Positions 5,259-6,541 of a stretch of DNA of 6,541 bases are shown here, piece by piece. The notes under the pieces were generated by a model. That model was not told where the DNA came from and made no database searches. It saw nothing but the letters and a program-made list of their open reading frames with translations. Made by a program: the position numbers and the translations under genes. Origin of the DNA: Treponema sp. (GTDB lineage Bacteria > Spirochaetota > Spirochaetia > Treponematales > Breznakiellaceae); contig JAITNU010000170.1 in NCBI GenBank assembly GCA_031290325.1, positions 1 through 6,541 on the forward strand. Direction: 5' to 3'. Numbering within the stretch: the first letter of the stretch is position 1; every line of letters begins with the position of its first letter.

Positions 5259-5342
5259 AAAAAGGAGACCGTGAGGTCTCACGTAAAAATCTAACCATAG
5301 GGGACTTGAACCTCCCATCAAAAAGGAGTATCATCCATAAAT
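5259..5342 (+). promoter_or_regulatory. Methyltransferase leader: duplicated AAAAAGGAG and a perfect hairpin
   Basis: AAAAAGGAG occurs at 5259-5267 and again at 5320-5328. The first copy runs into a perfect hairpin, GAGACC-GTGA-GGTCTC (5265-5280), which would pair away most of its GGAG. An alternative fold, CGTGAG-GT-CTCACG (5270-5283), excludes the first. The second copy is the likely ribosome-binding site but lies 14 nt from the ATG at 5343, longer than usual; ATA at 5337 is nearer but improbable. Confidence 0.4.
5291..5315 (-). other. tRNA 3'-end-like segment (possible attachment-site remnant)
   Basis: Read on the minus strand, GGAGG-TTCAAGT-CCCCT resembles a T-arm with the TTCRANY loop. 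Its stem has one A-C mismatch and one G-T pair. It is followed by seven nucleotides plus G where the acceptor strand and discriminator would be. No matching 5' acceptor, D-arm, anticodon arm or encoded CCA is present, so it is not a working tRNA. It could be a leftover from integration at a tRNA gene, or coincidence. Confidence 0.25.
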
Positions 5343-6541
5343 ATGAGTGTTGCAGGGCAGTTGGATTTGTTCGATATTGGCGTTAAAACAAGCCGGAAAG
5401 TACAAACCAGTACAACTTTTATAGATAATATGAGACTGCCGATCCACCGCTGGTTCCGGTATTCAGCCGGTTTTTCCGCCGAATGGGTAAAAGAAACTAT
5501 ACAACAATATGCCAAAAGCGGCAGCATGATTTTAGACCCTTTCGCCGGTTCCGGTACAACACTGGTAGCAGCGAATGAGGTACGACTTCCGTCCATAGGC
5601 TTTGAAAAACATTATTTTGTGCGTCGGATAGCCAATGTTAAACTGCATTATGCTATTAATGTTGACCATGCCAGAAAGTTATATAATGAAATAATAAATA
5701 CTCCGGTAGCAAATGATTTTAATTTTAATGAGCAAGCTGACTTATTAAAAAGATGTTACACCCCGGAAATTCTAAAAATACTAATTGCCATGCGGGATAG
5801 ATATATCAATACTGCGGACAATACCTTTGAGTCAGAAATACTGTGGCTGGCAATTACGGCAATTTTACGCTCTACCAGTTGTGCCGGAACCGCGCAATGG
5901 CAGTATGTTTTGCCAAACAAAAAAAAGAAAAACGTGATTGACCCAATAGATGCCGTTTCTCAAAAATTCAACGAAATACTGCGGGATATGCAATTATTCA
6001 ACGAAAGAAGTATAACGGCGCAGGCGGAAATACTCAACCATGACGCACGGGAATCAATGCAAAAATACAATAACGGTTTTGATATATTGATAACTTCTCC
6101 GCCATATCCGAATAATTATGATTATGCCGATTCTACCCGTCTGGAGATGATATTCTGGAATGAAATTGACGGCTGGAGTGATTTGCAGGCTAAAGTCAGA
6201 AATGGGTTAATCCGTTCCTGTTCGCAGCACAGTGCGGCGGAAAAACTTAATTTAGACACGATTTTAAATGAACCTTTACTTTTTCCGATCCGTGATGAAC
6301 TTGCCGCCGTATGTAAAAAATTGGAGCAGGTGCGACTTGAACATGGCGGGAAAAAAACCTATCACACTATGATAGCGGCGTATTATTATGATTTGGCAAA
6401 AGTTTTTGTGACCCTGCGGCAGCTTATGAAAGAAAATTCGGTTATCTGTTTTGTTATCGGCGATTCAGCGCCTTACGGCGTGTATGCCCCCGCTGATATA
6501 TGGCTGGGTAAACTCGCTATTGCCGCAGGATTTAAATCATG
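5343..6541 (+). CDS. Site-specific DNA methyltransferase, probably cytosine-N4 type (3' end cut by window edge)
   Basis: The product transfers a methyl group from S-adenosylmethionine to an exocyclic amino group of a base in a specific DNA sequence. From ATG 5343, 399 residues are open to the edge. Motif X-like HRWFRYSAGFSAEWV (35-49) leads into AdoMet-binding motif I DPFAGSGTT (65-73). Catalytic motif IV TSPPY (251-255) follows after about 180 residues that probably include target recognition. Serine in SPPY favours cytosine-N4 over adenine-N6 methylation, by family tendency only. VICFVIGDS (367-375) fits a late strand of the fold. QLDLF (6-10) matches the sliding-clamp-binding consensus. 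GC is about 33-45% in sampled lines, against mid-50s in the neighbours, and AAA/ATA/TTA codons are common, suggesting transfer. An A8 tract (5919-5926) sits in the coding region. The recognition sequence and any partner nuclease are not visible. Confidence 0.88.
   Translation, partial: MSVAGQLDLFDIGVKTSRKVQTSTTFIDNMRLPIHRWFRYSAGFSAEWVKETIQQYAKSGSMILDPFAGSGTTLVAANEVRLPSIGFEKHYFVRRIANVKLHYAINVDHARKLYNEIINTPVANDFNFNEQADLLKRCYTPEILKILIAMRDRYINTADNTFESEILWLAITAILRSTSCAGTAQWQYVLPNKKKKNVIDPIDAVSQKFNEILRDMQLFNERSITAQAEILNHDARESMQKYNNGFDILITSPPYPNNYDYADSTRLEMIFWNEIDGWSDLQAKVRNGLIRSCSQHSAAEKLNLDTILNEPLLFPIRDELAAVCKKLEQVRLEHGGKKTYHTMIAAYYYDLAKVFVTLRQLMKENSVICFVIGDSAPYGVYAPADIWLGKLAIAAGFKS

Larger units (their letters stand above)
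4982..5342. other. Divergent intergenic region between hexokinase and methyltransferase
   Basis: This 361-bp stretch separates a minus-strand gene from a plus-strand gene, so it must hold both start regions. No protein gene is convincing in it. It contains the hexokinase promoter and leader hairpin, a tandem 10-bp repeat, a plus-strand terminator-like hairpin, an AT-rich palindrome with promoter-like boxes, a small perfect hairpin and a tRNA-end-like segment. No convincing plus-strand promoter for the methyltransferase was found. GC falls sharply from about 5195 onward. Confidence 0.8.

Noticed and set aside
5271..5294. Seven-codon GTG mini-ORF in the methyltransferase leader as a leader peptide
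   Set aside because: Its start is only 3 nt from the GGAG, too close for normal initiation, and it lies inside a hairpin; it is mentioned in a finding but not called as a gene.
5318..5596. Minus-strand ORF of 92 residues opposite the methyltransferase start
   Set aside because: It is antisense to the strongly motif-supported methyltransferase frame (it overlaps DPFAGSGTT), has no recognisable domain, and no ribosome-binding site was seen.
1..6541. CRISPR array, insertion sequence or prophage genes
   Set aside because: No regularly spaced repeats, transposase or integrase motifs, or paired terminal repeats with target duplications were found on reading both strands.

Overview
The window looks like a bacterial chromosome segment, most likely from a spirochaete of the Treponema type. 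That is an inference with moderate to low confidence. It rests on a single-domain, eukaryote-like hexokinase (a family known in treponemes) beside a RecG/YggT/NudC cluster, with GC roughly in the mid-50s % in sampled lines. The window has no rRNA, intact tRNA, CRISPR array, transposase or integrase.

Layout. (1) Positions 1-3266, minus strand: a tight three-gene cluster read nudC -> yggT -> recG. nudC (2439-3266, TTG start with a strong Shine-Dalgarno) overlaps the GTG start of yggT (1825-2442) by 4 nt. recG starts 17 nt after yggT and runs off the left edge with about 602 codons present. (2) Positions 3267-3628: an intergenic stretch of 362 bp. It holds the proximal nudC promoter, a 54-bp interrupted palindrome, a second promoter-like minus-strand signal overlapping a perfect 14-bp palindrome, and a run of A-tracts phased at about 10 bp. 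(3) Positions 3629-4981, minus strand: a 450-residue hexokinase. Its promoter lies at 5040-5068 and its mRNA probably begins with a stem-loop (5009-5030). (4) Positions 4982-5342: a 361-bp intergenic stretch crowded with inverted repeats, a plus-strand terminator-like hairpin and a duplicated AAAAAGGAG. It also has a segment resembling the T-arm and 3' acceptor strand of a tRNA on the minus strand. (5) Positions 5343-6541, plus strand: a DNA methyltransferase cut by the right edge (399 codons present). It is clearly AT-richer than the rest and is probably acquired.

How the genes relate. The hexokinase feeds glycolysis with hexose phosphate. NudC hydrolyses NAD(H) and, in other bacteria, removes NAD caps from RNA. 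YggT is a small membrane protein and RecG remodels stalled replication forks. Their shared operon looks like co-transcription of housekeeping genes rather than one pathway. The methyltransferase is unrelated, on the opposite strand, and compositionally foreign. Its N-terminus carries a perfect sliding-clamp-binding pentapeptide, QLDLF. Its likely partners (a restriction enzyme or other defence genes) would lie to the right of the window. No wholly new system can be demonstrated here. The two structured intergenic regions and the methyltransferase edge are the places most worth following.
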